64,000 bases of DNA. It comes from Streptomyces sp. CNQ-509. Its GTDB lineage: Bacteria > Actinomycetota > Actinomycetes > Streptomycetales > Streptomycetaceae. The notes below the pieces were generated by a model, which ran no database searches, had not been told where the DNA came from, and was given only the letters and a program-made list of their open reading frames with translations. The stretch spans positions 1,495,501 to 1,559,500 of the forward strand of contig NZ_CP011492.1 of assembly GCF_001011035.1 (NCBI RefSeq). Direction: 5' to 3'. The position numbers were made by a program, and so were the translations under genes. How positions within the stretch are numbered: the stretch's first letter is position 1; every line of letters starts with the position of its first letter. This document shows, one piece after another, positions 29,920 through 38,978 of the stretch.

Positions 29920-30342
29920 ATGGCCGTCGAGGCGATGCGCCACGGCGCCCGCGAGTTCGGCGAGCTGCTGGCGCGCGGGCTCGCCTCCGCCGCCGACCCG
30001 GCCGAGGCCACGGCCGCGTGCGCGCTGCTGCTCGCCGAGGACCTCAGGCGGTCGGAGTGGACGGACGGCTGCCCGGTCGCGGTGACCGCGCTGGAGACCA
30101 TCGGCCGCGTCCCCGGACTCCAGGAGGCGGCCACCCGGGCGCTTACGGACTGGCGCGACATGATCATGGTCAAGCTCACCAGGAGCGGCATCGAGCCCGC
30201 GGCGGCCCGCTCGCTGGCCGGCACGGTCATCAGCGTCCTGGAGGGCGCCGAGCTGCTGACCCGCGTGACCGCGGACGACACCCCGCTGCGCGACGCCGCC
30301 GGCCACCTCGCCCAGCTCGTCGCGGCGGCGCCGCTGAGGTGA
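29920..30342 (+). pseudogene. TetR-family regulator lacking its DNA-binding domain
   Basis: The frame encodes 140 aa: MAVEAMRHGAREFGELLARG, ALLLAEDLRRSEWTDGCPVA, WRDMIMVKLTRSGIEPAAAR and GTVISVLEGAELLTRV. These match the ligand-binding part of YxaF/LmrA-type TetR regulators starting just after the DNA-binding helices. No HTH is encoded upstream; the sequence before it is the truncated monooxygenase on the other strand. It could be translated from ATG 29920, but could not bind DNA in the usual way. Confidence 0.78.
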
Positions 30343-30390
30343 CCGCGGGCGGTGTGGACGTCCTCGGTGAACTGGCCTTTACTGCTCCGC

Positions 30391-31290
30391 ATGGATCCGA
30401 TGAACGCTGCCGTGCTCGGTCCCGGCGGGGTCGGCGGGCTGCTCGCCGGGCTGCTCGCCCGGGCCGGGCACCGGGTGACCTGTCTGGCCGGCGACGCGAC
30501 CGCCGGTGCCCTCCAGGCCGACGGAATCACCGTCAACAGCAAGCAGTTCGGCGACTTCGCCACCCACGTGGCCGGCGACACCGAACTGCGCGAACCCGTC
30601 GACCTGTGCGTCGTCGCCGTGAAGGCCACGGCCTTCGACGCCGCCCTGGAACGGGTGCCCCCCGCGGCGCTCGGCGACGGACTCGTGGTGCCGCTGCTCA
30701 ACGGCGTCGACCACATGGCCGCGCTGCGCGAGCGCTACCGCCCCGAGCAGGTCGCCGCCGGCACGATCACCGTGGAGTCCACCCGGATCGCGCCCGGACT
30801 CATCGAGCACGGCAGCCCGTTCACCAAGGTCTCGCTCGCCTCCGCCACGGCGCCGCGCGCGCGGCTGGAGGCGGTCGCGCGGGTGCTGACCGACGCCGGC
30901 GCCGAGGTGCAGGTCCGGGACGACGAGGCGAGCGTCCTGTGGACGAAGATGGCCTTCCTCGCGCCGATGGCCCTGCTCACCACCCGCCACGGCCTGCCCG
31001 TCGGCGGCGTACGGACCGAGCACCGGGACGAGATGCTGGCGCTGCTGGCGGAGACCGCCGCGGTCGCGAGCGCGTGCGGGGCACGGGTGGACGCGGCGGC
31101 GGTCGCGACGATGTACGACACCTTCCCGGCCCGTACGAAGTCCTCGATGCTCCGCGACGCGGAGGCCGGCCGGCCCCTCGAACTCGACGCGATCGGCGGC
31201 GCCCTGCTGCGCGCCGCCGGGGCGCACGGGATCGCGGTGCCGGTGGCGGAGCGCCTGGTGGCGGAGATCGGCGCACGGGCGGGCGCGTAA
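30391..31290 (+). CDS. Ketopantoate reductase family (2-dehydropantoate 2-reductase)
   Basis: The 299-aa protein has an N-terminal NADPH Rossmann fold (AAVLGPGGVGGLLAGLLARAGH), a VVAVKATAFD stretch with the substrate-adjacent Lys, and a C-terminal helical domain with LWTKMAFLAPMALLT and RTKSSMLRDAEAGRPLELDA. The family includes PanE, which makes pantoate for CoA, but many actinomycete copies have other substrates. It starts at ATG 30391 (or 30400), 48 bp after the TetR remnant, and was probably its regulated neighbour. Confidence 0.88.
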   Translation: MDPMNAAVLGPGGVGGLLAGLLARAGHRVTCLAGDATAGALQADGITVNSKQFGDFATHVAGDTELREPVDLCVVAVKATAFDAALERVPPAALGDGLVVPLLNGVDHMAALRERYRPEQVAAGTITVESTRIAPGLIEHGSPFTKVSLASATAPRARLEAVARVLTDAGAEVQVRDDEASVLWTKMAFLAPMALLTTRHGLPVGGVRTEHRDEMLALLAETAAVASACGARVDAAAVATMYDTFPARTKSSMLRDAEAGRPLELDAIGGALLRAAGAHGIAVPVAERLVAEIGARAGA

Positions 31291-31666
31291 CGCCCCGAGG
31301 GCCGCGGCGACCGCGGCGGCCGCCCGGGCGGGCGGGCGTCCGGGACAACTGGCACGCGGCGGGGCGCGGCATCCAACTGCCGTGCCCCGCCCGCCTGTTC
31401 GCCACCTGCCCGGTTCGCTCCTACGACCAGTGAAGACGCCCGTCCTCGTGGGCGGACCCTTCACAACACTTCTTTGAGCTGTTAGCCTCGCAACGCGATA
31501 TGGGAGCGCTCCCACCCTTCACACACCACCGCTCGGGACGCGCGGCGGGAAGGTCAAGTATTGACATGTACTCGTCAGTAATGCCGCGCTCCTGAACGGC
31601 CCCCCACGCACACCCCCCGCAACCCCCCACCTCCAACGCCCGCCACGGGCGTGGAAGGAGAGCCGC
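31291..31666. other. Non-coding promoter region of the GH6 cellulase gene
   Basis: No gene is supported in these 376 bases. The region holds a perfect CebR operator (31501-31514), a TTGACA -35-like hexamer at 31561 without a well-spaced -10, and a GGAGAG ribosome-binding site just before the ATG at 31667. Confidence 0.7.
31501..31514. promoter_or_regulatory. CebR operator
   Basis: TGGGAGCGCTCCCA is a perfect 14-bp palindrome identical to the published CebR box. CebR is the LacI-family repressor that is released by cellobiose/cellotriose and controls cellulase and cellobiose-uptake genes in Streptomyces. It lies about 150 bp upstream of the GH6 start. Confidence 0.92.
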
Positions 31667-33037
31667 ATGAGAAAGTCACGCCTCCGTGTCACCGGCGTCA
31701 GCGCGGCGGCGCTGGCGGCCACCGGGACCCTGCTGACGTACTCGCTGTCCGCGCCGCCCGCGGCGGCCGAGACCGCGGCGCCCGGCGACAACCCGTACGC
31801 GGGCAGCCAGTTGTACGTGAACCCCGACTGGTCCGCCGCGGCCACCCAGGGCGGCGGCGCCGCCATCGCCGACACCCCCACCGCCGTATGGCTCGACAGC
31901 ATCGCGGCCATTACGAGCGGCTCCGACGGCTCCAACACCATGGGTCTTCGCGAGCACATGGACGAGGCGCTGGCGCAGGGCGCCGACGCCATCCAGATCG
32001 TCACGTACAACCTGCCCGGCCGCGACTGCGCCGCGCTCGCCTCCCGGGGCGAGCTGGGCCCGACCGAGATCGACCGGTACAAGAACGAGTTCATCGATCC
32101 GATCGACGAGATCCTCGACGACCCGGCGTACGAGAGCCTCAAGATCATCAACGTCGTCGAGATCGACTCGCTGCCCAACCTCGTCACCAACGTCAGCGGC
32201 CGGCCCACGGGCACGCCCGAGTGCGACGTGATGAAGGCCAACGGCAACTACGTCAAGGGCGTGGGCTACAACCTCGCCACGCTCGGCGACAACGGCAACG
32301 TCTACAACTACATCGACATCGGCCACCACGGCTGGATCGGCTGGGACGACAACTTCCAGCCGACCGCCGACCTGCTCTACCAGGCCGCCAACGCCGAGGG
32401 CGCCACGCCCGAGGACGTCACCGGTTTCGCCGCCAACACCGCGAACTACGGCGCCACCGAGGAGCCGTACTTCTCGATCGACGACGTGGCCGGCGACGGG
32501 CCCATCCGGGAGGGGCACAGCTCCTGGGTGGACTGGAACCGCTACGTGGACGAGCAGTCCTTCGCCCAGGCGTTCGTCACGAAGGCAGCTCCGGCCGCCG
32601 GGTTCCCGTCCGGCATGGGCGCGATCATCGACACCTCGCGCAACGGCTGGGGTGGCGCCGACCGGCCGACCGGTCCCGGGGACATCTCCGGGCCCGGTGA
32701 GGAGTACGTCAACGACAGCCGCACCGACCGCCGGATCCACCTCGGCAACTGGTGCAACCAGTCCGGAGCCGGCCTCGGCGAGCGGCCGACGGTCTCGCCC
32801 GCGGCCAACATCCACGCCTACGCGTGGATCAAGCCCCCGGGTGAGTCGGACGGCGCCAGCGAAGAGATCCCGGACGACGACAAGGGCTTCGACCGGATGT
32901 GCGACCCGACGTACGAGGGCAACGAGCGCAACCAGTACAACATGTCGGGCGCCCTTCCCGACGCGCCGACCTCCGGTCACTGGTTCCAGGCGCAGTTCGA
33001 AGAACTGATCGCCAACGCGAACCCGCCGGTGAACTAG
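31667..33037 (+). CDS. Secreted GH6 cellulase (cellobiohydrolase type)
   Basis: This 456-aa protein has a Sec signal peptide (RKSRLRVTGVSAAALAATGT, cleavage near residue 36) and then a GH6 catalytic domain: YVNPDWSAAA, TAVWLDSIAAI, QIVTYNLPGRDCAA, INVVEIDSLPNLVTN, YIDIGHHGWIGW, SFAQAF and NIHAYAWIKPPGESDG (catalytic/substrate loop), with paired cysteines. Long loops over the cleft suggest an exo-acting cellobiohydrolase. There is no CBM2 or linker, unlike most Streptomyces GH6 enzymes. It is controlled by the CebR box upstream and followed by GH48, its classic exo-exo synergy partner. Confidence 0.93.
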   Translation: MRKSRLRVTGVSAAALAATGTLLTYSLSAPPAAAETAAPGDNPYAGSQLYVNPDWSAAATQGGGAAIADTPTAVWLDSIAAITSGSDGSNTMGLREHMDEALAQGADAIQIVTYNLPGRDCAALASRGELGPTEIDRYKNEFIDPIDEILDDPAYESLKIINVVEIDSLPNLVTNVSGRPTGTPECDVMKANGNYVKGVGYNLATLGDNGNVYNYIDIGHHGWIGWDDNFQPTADLLYQAANAEGATPEDVTGFAANTANYGATEEPYFSIDDVAGDGPIREGHSSWVDWNRYVDEQSFAQAFVTKAAPAAGFPSGMGAIIDTSRNGWGGADRPTGPGDISGPGEEYVNDSRTDRRIHLGNWCNQSGAGLGERPTVSPAANIHAYAWIKPPGESDGASEEIPDDDKGFDRMCDPTYEGNERNQYNMSGALPDAPTSGHWFQAQFEELIANANPPVN

Positions 33038-33060
33038 CGCACGCGAGTTCCCCGCGCCCT

Positions 33061-33090
33061 CCGCCGCCGGCCGCCGGATCCCGGCGGCGG
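33061..33090. terminator. Hairpin after the GH6 gene
   Basis: CCGCCGCCGG (33061-33070) and CCGGCGGCGG (33081-33090) are perfect 10-bp arms; an inner 7-bp stem (33071-33077 with 33081-33087) competes. It lies 24 bp after the GH6 stop. The remaining bases to 33323 form a 230-bp leader for GH48 with no second CebR box seen. Confidence 0.6.
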
Positions 33091-33323
33091 AGCGGCCCGG
33101 TGGCGGCCCCCGGGACGGCCGCCACCGGGCACCCACGGCGCCTCACGGGCAGAAGGAGCCAGGCGTCCACCCCCCTCACCGGGCAGCGAGGGCGCCCCGC
33201 CGGACCCCGCGCGGTCCGCCCGGCTCCCGGGATTCGGCCTGGCCCCTGCCCACGGCCCCGCATCACCACCTCCCACCCCTCCCGCAGGGCCGCGCGCCCG
33301 CGGGCTCCCCGAGGAGACCCCCC

Positions 33324-35354
33324 ATGTCCAAGTCACTGTCCCGCCGGCGGTTCACCGCCGCGGCCGGCGGCGCCGCCTTAGCTACGGCCGTCGCAGCACC
33401 CACCGCCGCCCGGGCCGGCACGGCCCCCGAGGAGACGACGACGGCGGCCCCGCAGGGTCCGTACGACGACCTCTTCCTCGCCCAGTACGAGAAGATCAAG
33501 GACCCCGCCAACGGGTACTTCAGCCCGGACGGCATCCCTTACCACAGCGTGGAGACCCTGATCGTCGAGGCGCCCGACCATGGGCACGAGACGACGTCCG
33601 AGGCGTTCAGCTACTGGATGTGGCTGGAGGCCGCGTACGGCAGGGTCACCGGCGACTGGAGTCCGTTCAACGCCGCATGGGAGGCGGCAGAGCAGTACAT
33701 CATCCCGACCCGCGCCGACCAGCCCGCCAACGGCTCGTACAACCCGGGCGCGCCCGCCACCTACGCGCCCGAGCACTCGGACGTCTCCCAGTACCCGGCG
33801 CAGCTCGACCCGTCCGTGTCCGTCGGCCAGGACCCGCTGGCGGCCGAACTGGCGTCCGCATACGGGACGATGGACATCTACGGCATGCACTGGCTGCTCG
33901 ACGTCGACAACACCTACGGCTACGGCAACACCCCCGGCACCGGCGGCCAGAACGGCCCGGGGCCCGGTCCCTCGTACATCAACAGCTACCAGCGCGGCTC
34001 GGAGGAGTCGGTCTGGGAGACCATCCCGCAGCCGACGACCGACCTCTTCGAGTACGGCGGCCCCAACGGCTACCTCGACCTCTTCGTCGGAGACGCCTCC
34101 TACGCGCAGCAGTGGAAGTACACCAACGCCCCGGACGCCGACGCCCGCGCCGTACAGGCCGCGTACTGGGCGCTGACCTGGGCCGAAGCGCAGGGCAACG
34201 CCGGGCAGATCTCCGCCTCGGTGGCGCGGGCCGCGAAGATGGGCGACTACCTGCGGTACTCGATGTTCGACAAGTACTTCAAGCGGATCGGCGACTGCAC
34301 CAGCCCCACCGGGTGCCCGGCGGGCTCAGGACGCAGCTCCCAGCACTACCTGCTGTCCTGGTACTACGCCTGGGGCGGCGCCGCGGGCAGCGGCGGCTGG
34401 GCCTGGCGCATCGGCGACGGCGCCTCCCACCAGGGCTACCAGAACCCCTTCGCCGCCTGGGCGCTCTCCACCGTGCCCGAGCTGACCCCCAAGTCCCCCA
34501 CCGCGAAGAGCGACTGGTCGACGAGCCTGACCCGGCAGTTGGAGTTCCTGCGCTGGCTGCAGTCCGCGGAGGGCGGGATCGCCGGCGGCTGCACCAACAG
34601 CTGGGAGGGCCAGTACGGCAGCCCGCCCGCGGGCACGCCGACCTTCTACGGCATGGCCTACGACTGGCAGCCCGTCTACCACGACCCGCCCAGCAACAAC
34701 TGGTTCGGCATGCAGTGCTGGGGCATGGAACGGGTCGCGGAGCTGTACTACGCCTCGGGCAACGCGACGGCGCAGGCGCTCCTGGAGAAGTGGGTGGCCT
34801 GGGTCACGCCGGAGATCACCGCGGAGGCGGACGGCACGTTCCGCATCCCGGCGACGCTGTCCTGGGACGGCGCCCCGGACACCTGGAACCCGGCGAGCCC
34901 CGGCGCGAACGCCGGGCTGCACGTCTCGGTCGCGGAGTACGGCACGGACGTGGGCGTCGCGTCGGCGCTGGCCAAGACGCTGACGTACTACGCGGCCAAG
35001 GCCGGCGACGCCGCCACGGCCGACGTCGCCAAGCGGCTGCTGGACGCGCTGGCCGCGAACGCCGACGACCTGGGCATCGCGGTGCCCGAGACGCGGGCCG
35101 ACTACCGGCGCTTCACCGACGAGGTGTACGTCCCGTCCGGCTGGTCGGGGACGATGCCGAACGGCGACGTCGTCGAGCCGGGCGTCACGTTCATCGAGCT
35201 GCGCTCGTGGTACCGCGACGACCCGGAGTGGCCGAAGGTGCAGGCCCATCTGGACGGCGGGCCGGCGCCGGAGTTCACGTACCACCGCTTCTGGGCGCAG
35301 GCGGGGCTGGCGATCGCCTTCGCGGTGTACGCCGAGCTGTTCCCGTCCGCCTGA
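33324..35354 (+). CDS. Secreted GH48 reducing-end cellobiohydrolase
   Basis: This 676-aa protein has a Tat-type signal (SRRRFTAAAGGAALATAV) and a single GH48 (alpha/alpha)6 catalytic domain of about 630 residues. Hallmarks are LIVEAPDHGHETTSEAFSYW with the catalytic-acid Glu, INSYQRGSEESVWETIPQPT and YYAWGG. GH48 enzymes cut cellobiose processively from reducing ends. Streptomyces GH48 proteins usually carry FN3 and CBM2 modules and reach about 950 aa; here both are absent. It probably acts with the upstream GH6. Confidence 0.95.
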   Translation: MSKSLSRRRFTAAAGGAALATAVAAPTAARAGTAPEETTTAAPQGPYDDLFLAQYEKIKDPANGYFSPDGIPYHSVETLIVEAPDHGHETTSEAFSYWMWLEAAYGRVTGDWSPFNAAWEAAEQYIIPTRADQPANGSYNPGAPATYAPEHSDVSQYPAQLDPSVSVGQDPLAAELASAYGTMDIYGMHWLLDVDNTYGYGNTPGTGGQNGPGPGPSYINSYQRGSEESVWETIPQPTTDLFEYGGPNGYLDLFVGDASYAQQWKYTNAPDADARAVQAAYWALTWAEAQGNAGQISASVARAAKMGDYLRYSMFDKYFKRIGDCTSPTGCPAGSGRSSQHYLLSWYYAWGGAAGSGGWAWRIGDGASHQGYQNPFAAWALSTVPELTPKSPTAKSDWSTSLTRQLEFLRWLQSAEGGIAGGCTNSWEGQYGSPPAGTPTFYGMAYDWQPVYHDPPSNNWFGMQCWGMERVAELYYASGNATAQALLEKWVAWVTPEITAEADGTFRIPATLSWDGAPDTWNPASPGANAGLHVSVAEYGTDVGVASALAKTLTYYAAKAGDAATADVAKRLLDALAANADDLGIAVPETRADYRRFTDEVYVPSGWSGTMPNGDVVEPGVTFIELRSWYRDDPEWPKVQAHLDGGPAPEFTYHRFWAQAGLAIAFAVYAELFPSA

Positions 35355-35361
35355 CGCGGCG

Positions 35362-35399
35362 GGCCGGCCGGCGCCCCGCCACGCGGGGTGGCCGGCCGG
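35362..35399. terminator. Strong GC-rich hairpin after the GH48 gene
   Basis: GGCCGGCC at 35362-35369 pairs with GGCCGGCC at 35390-35397, enclosing a second stem (CCCCGC/GCGGGG) around a 3-nt loop. It starts 8 bp after the GH48 stop, consistent with an intrinsic terminator. Confidence 0.65.
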
Positions 35400-35571
35400 C
35401 TTCGCCGCGCGGTGCCGCCGTCCCGCGCCGCGCCCGGCCGCCCCGGGCGGCGGCCCCGGCGCGGGCTCCCGGCAGGGCTCCGACCTGCCGGGACATGGCG
35501 GGGAATAGGGTTGCGCAGACACACGTTCTCCGGTGTGATTGAGCTTTCAACCACGGAGAGGGTGAGATCCG

Positions 35572-36675
35572 GTGCAGTTCGGGATCTTCAGTGTCGGCGA
35601 CGTCACCCAGGACCCCACCACGGGTCGGGTGCCGAGTGAGCACGAGCGGATCAAGGCCATGACCGCCGTCGCGCTCAAGGCCGAGGAGGTCGGTCTCGAC
35701 GTCTTCGCCACCGGCGAACACCACAACCCGCCGTTCGTCCCCTCGTCCCCCACCACCATGCTGGGCTGGATCGCGGCGCGCACGGAGCGGCTGATCCTGT
35801 CCACCTCCACCACGCTGATCACCACGAACGACCCCGTGAAGATCGCCGAGGACTTCGCGATGCTCCAGCACCTGGCGGACGGCCGGGTGGACGTGATGAT
35901 GGGCCGGGGCAACACCGGGCCCGTCTACCCCTGGTTCGGCCAGGACATCCGGCAGGGCATCCCGCTCGCCGTGGAGAACTACGCGCTGCTGCACCGCCTG
36001 TGGCGCGAGGACGTCGTCGACTGGGAGGGCCGCTTCCGCACCCCGCTGCAGGGCTTCACCTCCACCCCGCGTCCCCTGGACGGCGTGCCGCCGTTCGTCT
36101 GGCACGGCTCCATCCGCTCGCCGGAGATCGCCGAGCAGGCCGCGTACTACGGCGACGGCTTCTTCGCCAACAACATCTTCTGGCCGAAGGAGCACTTCCA
36201 GCGGCTGATCGAGCTGTACCGCACGCGCTACGCCCACTACGGGCACGGCACGCCGGAGCAGGCGATCGTCGGCCTCGGCGGGCAGGTGTTCATGCGGAGG
36301 AACTCGCAGGACGCGGTACGGGAGTTCCGGCCCTTCTTCGACAACGCGCCGGTGTACGGGCACGGGCCCTCGCTGGAGGAGTTCACCGAGCAGACGCCGC
36401 TGACCGTGGGCAGCCCGCAGGAGGTCATCGACAAGACGCTGACGTTCCGCGAGTCCTTCGGGGACTACCAGCGGCAGCTCTTCCTCCTCGACCACGCGGG
36501 CCTGCCGCTGAAGACCGTGCTGGAGCAGTTGGACCTGCTCGGCGAGGAGGTCGTGCCGGTGCTGCGCGCGGAGTTCGCGAAGAACCGTCCGGCGTCCGTG
36601 CCGGAGGCGCCGACCCACGCCGCCCGCGTGGCGGCGGCCGCCGCCGGGCAGGGCGACGAGGAGGAGGTGGCGTAG
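35572..36675 (+). CDS. LLM-class flavin-dependent oxidoreductase (CE1758 family)
   Basis: The 367-aa TIM-barrel protein is of the bacterial luciferase-like family. It has MQFGIFSVGDVTQDP, ATGEHHNPPFVPSSP (family His pair), STSTTLITTNDPVKIAEDF, GRVDVMMGRGNTGPVYPWFG and VGLGGQVFMRRNS. It oxidises an unknown substrate with O2 and reduced FMN. The next gene, overlapping at the stop, is an NADPH-dependent FMN reductase, the expected supplier of FMNH2. The start is GTG 35572; the 200-bp upstream region carries its promoter. Confidence 0.9.
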   Translation: MQFGIFSVGDVTQDPTTGRVPSEHERIKAMTAVALKAEEVGLDVFATGEHHNPPFVPSSPTTMLGWIAARTERLILSTSTTLITTNDPVKIAEDFAMLQHLADGRVDVMMGRGNTGPVYPWFGQDIRQGIPLAVENYALLHRLWREDVVDWEGRFRTPLQGFTSTPRPLDGVPPFVWHGSIRSPEIAEQAAYYGDGFFANNIFWPKEHFQRLIELYRTRYAHYGHGTPEQAIVGLGGQVFMRRNSQDAVREFRPFFDNAPVYGHGPSLEEFTEQTPLTVGSPQEVIDKTLTFRESFGDYQRQLFLLDHAGLPLKTVLEQLDLLGEEVVPVLRAEFAKNRPASVPEAPTHAARVAAAAAGQGDEEEVA

Positions 36676-37325
36676 TGACCGCGCTGAAGCTGACCGTGGT
36701 GTCGGCCGGGCTGAGCGTGCCGTCGTCCACCCGGCTGCTCGCCGACCGGCTGGCGGAGGCGGTACGGCGGCAGCCGGCCGACGACGGCCGGCAGGTCGAG
36801 GTGCAGGTGGTCGAGCTGCGCGACCTGGCCGCCGACATCGCCCACAACACCGTCACCGGCTTCCCGTCCGCGGCCCTCGCCAAGGCGATCGACGCGGTGA
36901 CGGGCGCCGACGGCCTGATCGCCGTGACGCCGGTCTTCTCCGGCTCGTACAGCGGACTGTTCAAGTCGTTCTTCGACGTGATCGGGGCGGCGGACGACGG
37001 TGCGCTGGCCGGGAAGCCGGTGCTGGTCGCGGCGACCGGCGGGACGGCGCGGCACTCGCTGGTGCTGGAGCACGCGATGCGGCCGCTCTTCGCCTACCTG
37101 CGGTCCGTCGTCATCCCCACCGCGGTGTACGCGGCGGCCGACGACTGGGGCGGCAGCGGCGACCCGCTGACCGACACCCTGCCCACCCGGATCGCCCGCG
37201 CCGCGGGCGAGCTGGCCGAGCTGATGCACGGCCGGCAGCCGCGCCCGGCGGCCGGCGGTCCCGAGCAGGTGGTCCCGTTCGAGCAGCAACTGGCCGCACT
37301 GCGGCCGGAGACCCGGAAGGAGTGA
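36675..37325 (+). CDS. NAD(P)H-dependent FMN reductase (CE1759 family)
   Basis: The 216-aa flavodoxin-like protein has LTVVSAGLSVPSSTRLLADR at the phosphate-binding loop, TPVFSGSYSGLFKSFFDVIG around the isoalloxazine and VLVAATGGTARHS. It feeds FMNH2 to the upstream luciferase-like oxygenase. It overlaps both that stop codon and, almost, the TPR start (gap of 1 nt), so the three form one operon. Confidence 0.9.
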   Translation: MTALKLTVVSAGLSVPSSTRLLADRLAEAVRRQPADDGRQVEVQVVELRDLAADIAHNTVTGFPSAALAKAIDAVTGADGLIAVTPVFSGSYSGLFKSFFDVIGAADDGALAGKPVLVAATGGTARHSLVLEHAMRPLFAYLRSVVIPTAVYAAADDWGGSGDPLTDTLPTRIARAAGELAELMHGRQPRPAAGGPEQVVPFEQQLAALRPETRKE

Positions 37326-37326
37326 C

Positions 37327-37737
37327 ATGAGCGAGGAGTTCCGGGGCTTCAACGCCTTCGGTCCCGACGGCGAGCCGGCCGCCAGCCGCTGGAGCGACGT
37401 GCTGAACATCTTCGCGGCGCCCGAGGCGGAGGACGCGGCGTCCCGCTGGGAGCGGGCCGGTGCGCTCTTCGACTCGAAGGACTACGTGGGGGCGGCGAAG
37501 CTGCTGACCGCGGTGGTCGAGGAGTACCCCGACCAGGTCGCGCCCCGGCTGCTGCTGGCCCGGGCGTACTACCACTCCGCGCAGTTGACCCGCGCCGAGA
37601 CGGAGCTGCGCGCGGTCCTCGACCGCGACCCGGTCGAGCACTACGCCCACCTGATGCTGGGCCGCACGCTCCAGCGCCAGGGCCGCGAGGACGAGGCGGC
37701 GGGCGCGCTGCGCACGGCGGAGGCGCTGGGCGCCTAG
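37327..37737 (+). CDS. Tetratricopeptide-repeat protein
   Basis: The 136-aa protein holds three helix-turn-helix TPR units: ASRWERAGALFDSKDYVGAA, DQVAPRLLLARAYYHSAQLT and VEHYAHLMLGRTLQRQGRED. The N-terminal 30 residues are unique. It probably acts as a protein-interaction partner of the oxygenase/reductase pair. Its TAG stop is part of the CTAG that forms the left boundary of the downstream repeat element. Confidence 0.85.
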   Translation: MSEEFRGFNAFGPDGEPAASRWSDVLNIFAAPEAEDAASRWERAGALFDSKDYVGAAKLLTAVVEEYPDQVAPRLLLARAYYHSAQLTRAETELRAVLDRDPVEHYAHLMLGRTLQRQGREDEAAGALRTAEALGA

Positions 37738-37978
37738 TCCCTGTCTGACACACAGCGCCGTCCGCCCTCTGGGCGGGCTCCCCCACAGCGCGCAAGCGCG
37801 CGTGGGCGGTACCCCCAGGCGTCTGGTGCGTGCGATCGCAAGGCGGAGGGCCGACCGCATAGTGGGCCTCTTCGGCCGATCCGACAACGCAGCGAGCGTG
37901 CGTGCCAGGCTCCCCCACAGCGCGCTGCGCGCACGTGGGCGGTACCCCCAGACGCAGGCGGGATCTGCCAGACAGGGC
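37738..37978. mobile_element. CTAG-bounded 241-bp MITE-like element, copy 1
   Basis: A non-coding 241-bp element is flanked by CTAG on both sides (37734-37737 and 37979-37982). Its ends are inverted: CCCTGTCTG on the left and CAGACAGGG on the right. The segment at about 37822-37962 is nearly identical to the reverse complement of 39606-39749. Internal hairpins (CCCCCACAGCGCGC with its complement) could terminate transcription. No transposase is encoded, so it would need help in trans; CTAG as target suggests an IS5-like relative. From memory, related dispersed elements are common in Streptomyces. Bases 37983-38063 hold the araC promoter. Confidence 0.75.
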
Positions 37979-38063
37979 CTAGCGGCGCCGGACGGCGGGC
38001 CGGGCTGCGTCAGGGCCCGGGCCGCCGTTCCCTCGCCCGCGGTCAGGCGGCCATACTGGGCCC

Positions 38064-38906
38064 GTGGAATACGTCGGCATCGTGCCCGCTCCGCCGCTCG
38101 ACCGCTTCATCGACGACATCTACTGCCTCACCGGAGTGCCGCGGCACCGGCTGATGAACGTTCCCCCGATGCCGTCGGCGCACTTGTTCCTGCACCACGG
38201 CGGACCGGTCCGCCTGTGGGACTCGGACCGTTCCGTGCCGCCGGCGCTGATGACGGACGGGTGGTTCATGGGCGTATGGACCAGGCGCTTCCTCTTCGCG
38301 TACCCCCCGCGTGTGCGGCTCGTCGGGGTGCACTTCAAACCCTGGGGCATGTCGCCGTTCGCCGGCCTGCCGGCGGCCGAACTGCGCAACCGGTGGGCAC
38401 CACTCGACGCCGTCTGGCAACGCTCCGCGGACCGGATACGCAACCGGATCGGCGACGCCGCGTCGGCCGCCGAGGCGCTGCGGGTGGTGGAGGAGGAGCT
38501 GCGTTCGCATCTCGCCGTGGCCCCCGCGCGCGGTCTCGACCTGGTCCGGCACACGGGCGGGTGGCTGGAGACCTCGCACGGCACGGTCGCGGTCCGTGCG
38601 CTGGCCGATGCCGCCGGGGTGAGCGGCAATCATCTGGCCGGCCTCTTCAAGGATCACGTGGGTGTCACCCCGAAGCGGATGGCGCGGATCTACCGCTTTG
38701 CGCGGCTGATCGTGTCGGTGGACGCCCTGCGCCCGGTCGACTGGTCCGGTCTCGCCCAGACGGCGGGCTATTTCGACCACGCCCACTTCAGCAGGGAGTT
38801 CAAGGACTTCACCGGCCACACTCCCACGGAGTACCTGGCGCTGCGGCGCCGGTTCCCCGCCGAGCGGCGGGATCCGCAGGATCTCGGCCCGATGCCGGCC
38901 GATTGA
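38064..38906 (+). CDS. AraC-family regulator with DUF6597-type N-terminal domain
   Basis: This 280-aa protein has an N-terminal cupin-like sensor (PPLDRFIDDIYCLTG, VGVHFKPWGMSPFAGLPAAE), a linker and a C-terminal double HTH: ALADAAGVSGNHLAGLFKDH and DWSGLAQTAGYFDHAHFSRE, with FTGHTPTEYLALRR. The GTG start directly follows a good promoter-free 80 bp after the repeat element. It is transcribed with the RibD-like gene and both are bracketed by the inverted elements, so it may regulate that gene. Confidence 0.9.
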   Translation: MEYVGIVPAPPLDRFIDDIYCLTGVPRHRLMNVPPMPSAHLFLHHGGPVRLWDSDRSVPPALMTDGWFMGVWTRRFLFAYPPRVRLVGVHFKPWGMSPFAGLPAAELRNRWAPLDAVWQRSADRIRNRIGDAASAAEALRVVEEELRSHLAVAPARGLDLVRHTGGWLETSHGTVAVRALADAAGVSGNHLAGLFKDHVGVTPKRMARIYRFARLIVSVDALRPVDWSGLAQTAGYFDHAHFSREFKDFTGHTPTEYLALRRRFPAERRDPQDLGPMPAD

Positions 38907-38978
38907 TTTCTTACATGCCCGGGTCCCCACGGTGCGGGAAGATCGCGGAAACCCGCAAGGACACGTCGAGGAGAGCCC

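Noticed and set aside
37738..37978. A CRISPR or tRNA-like structure in the repeat element
   Set aside because: There are only two copies, 1.6 kb apart and inverted, with hairpins but no regular spacers and no tRNA cloverleaf or acceptor pairing.
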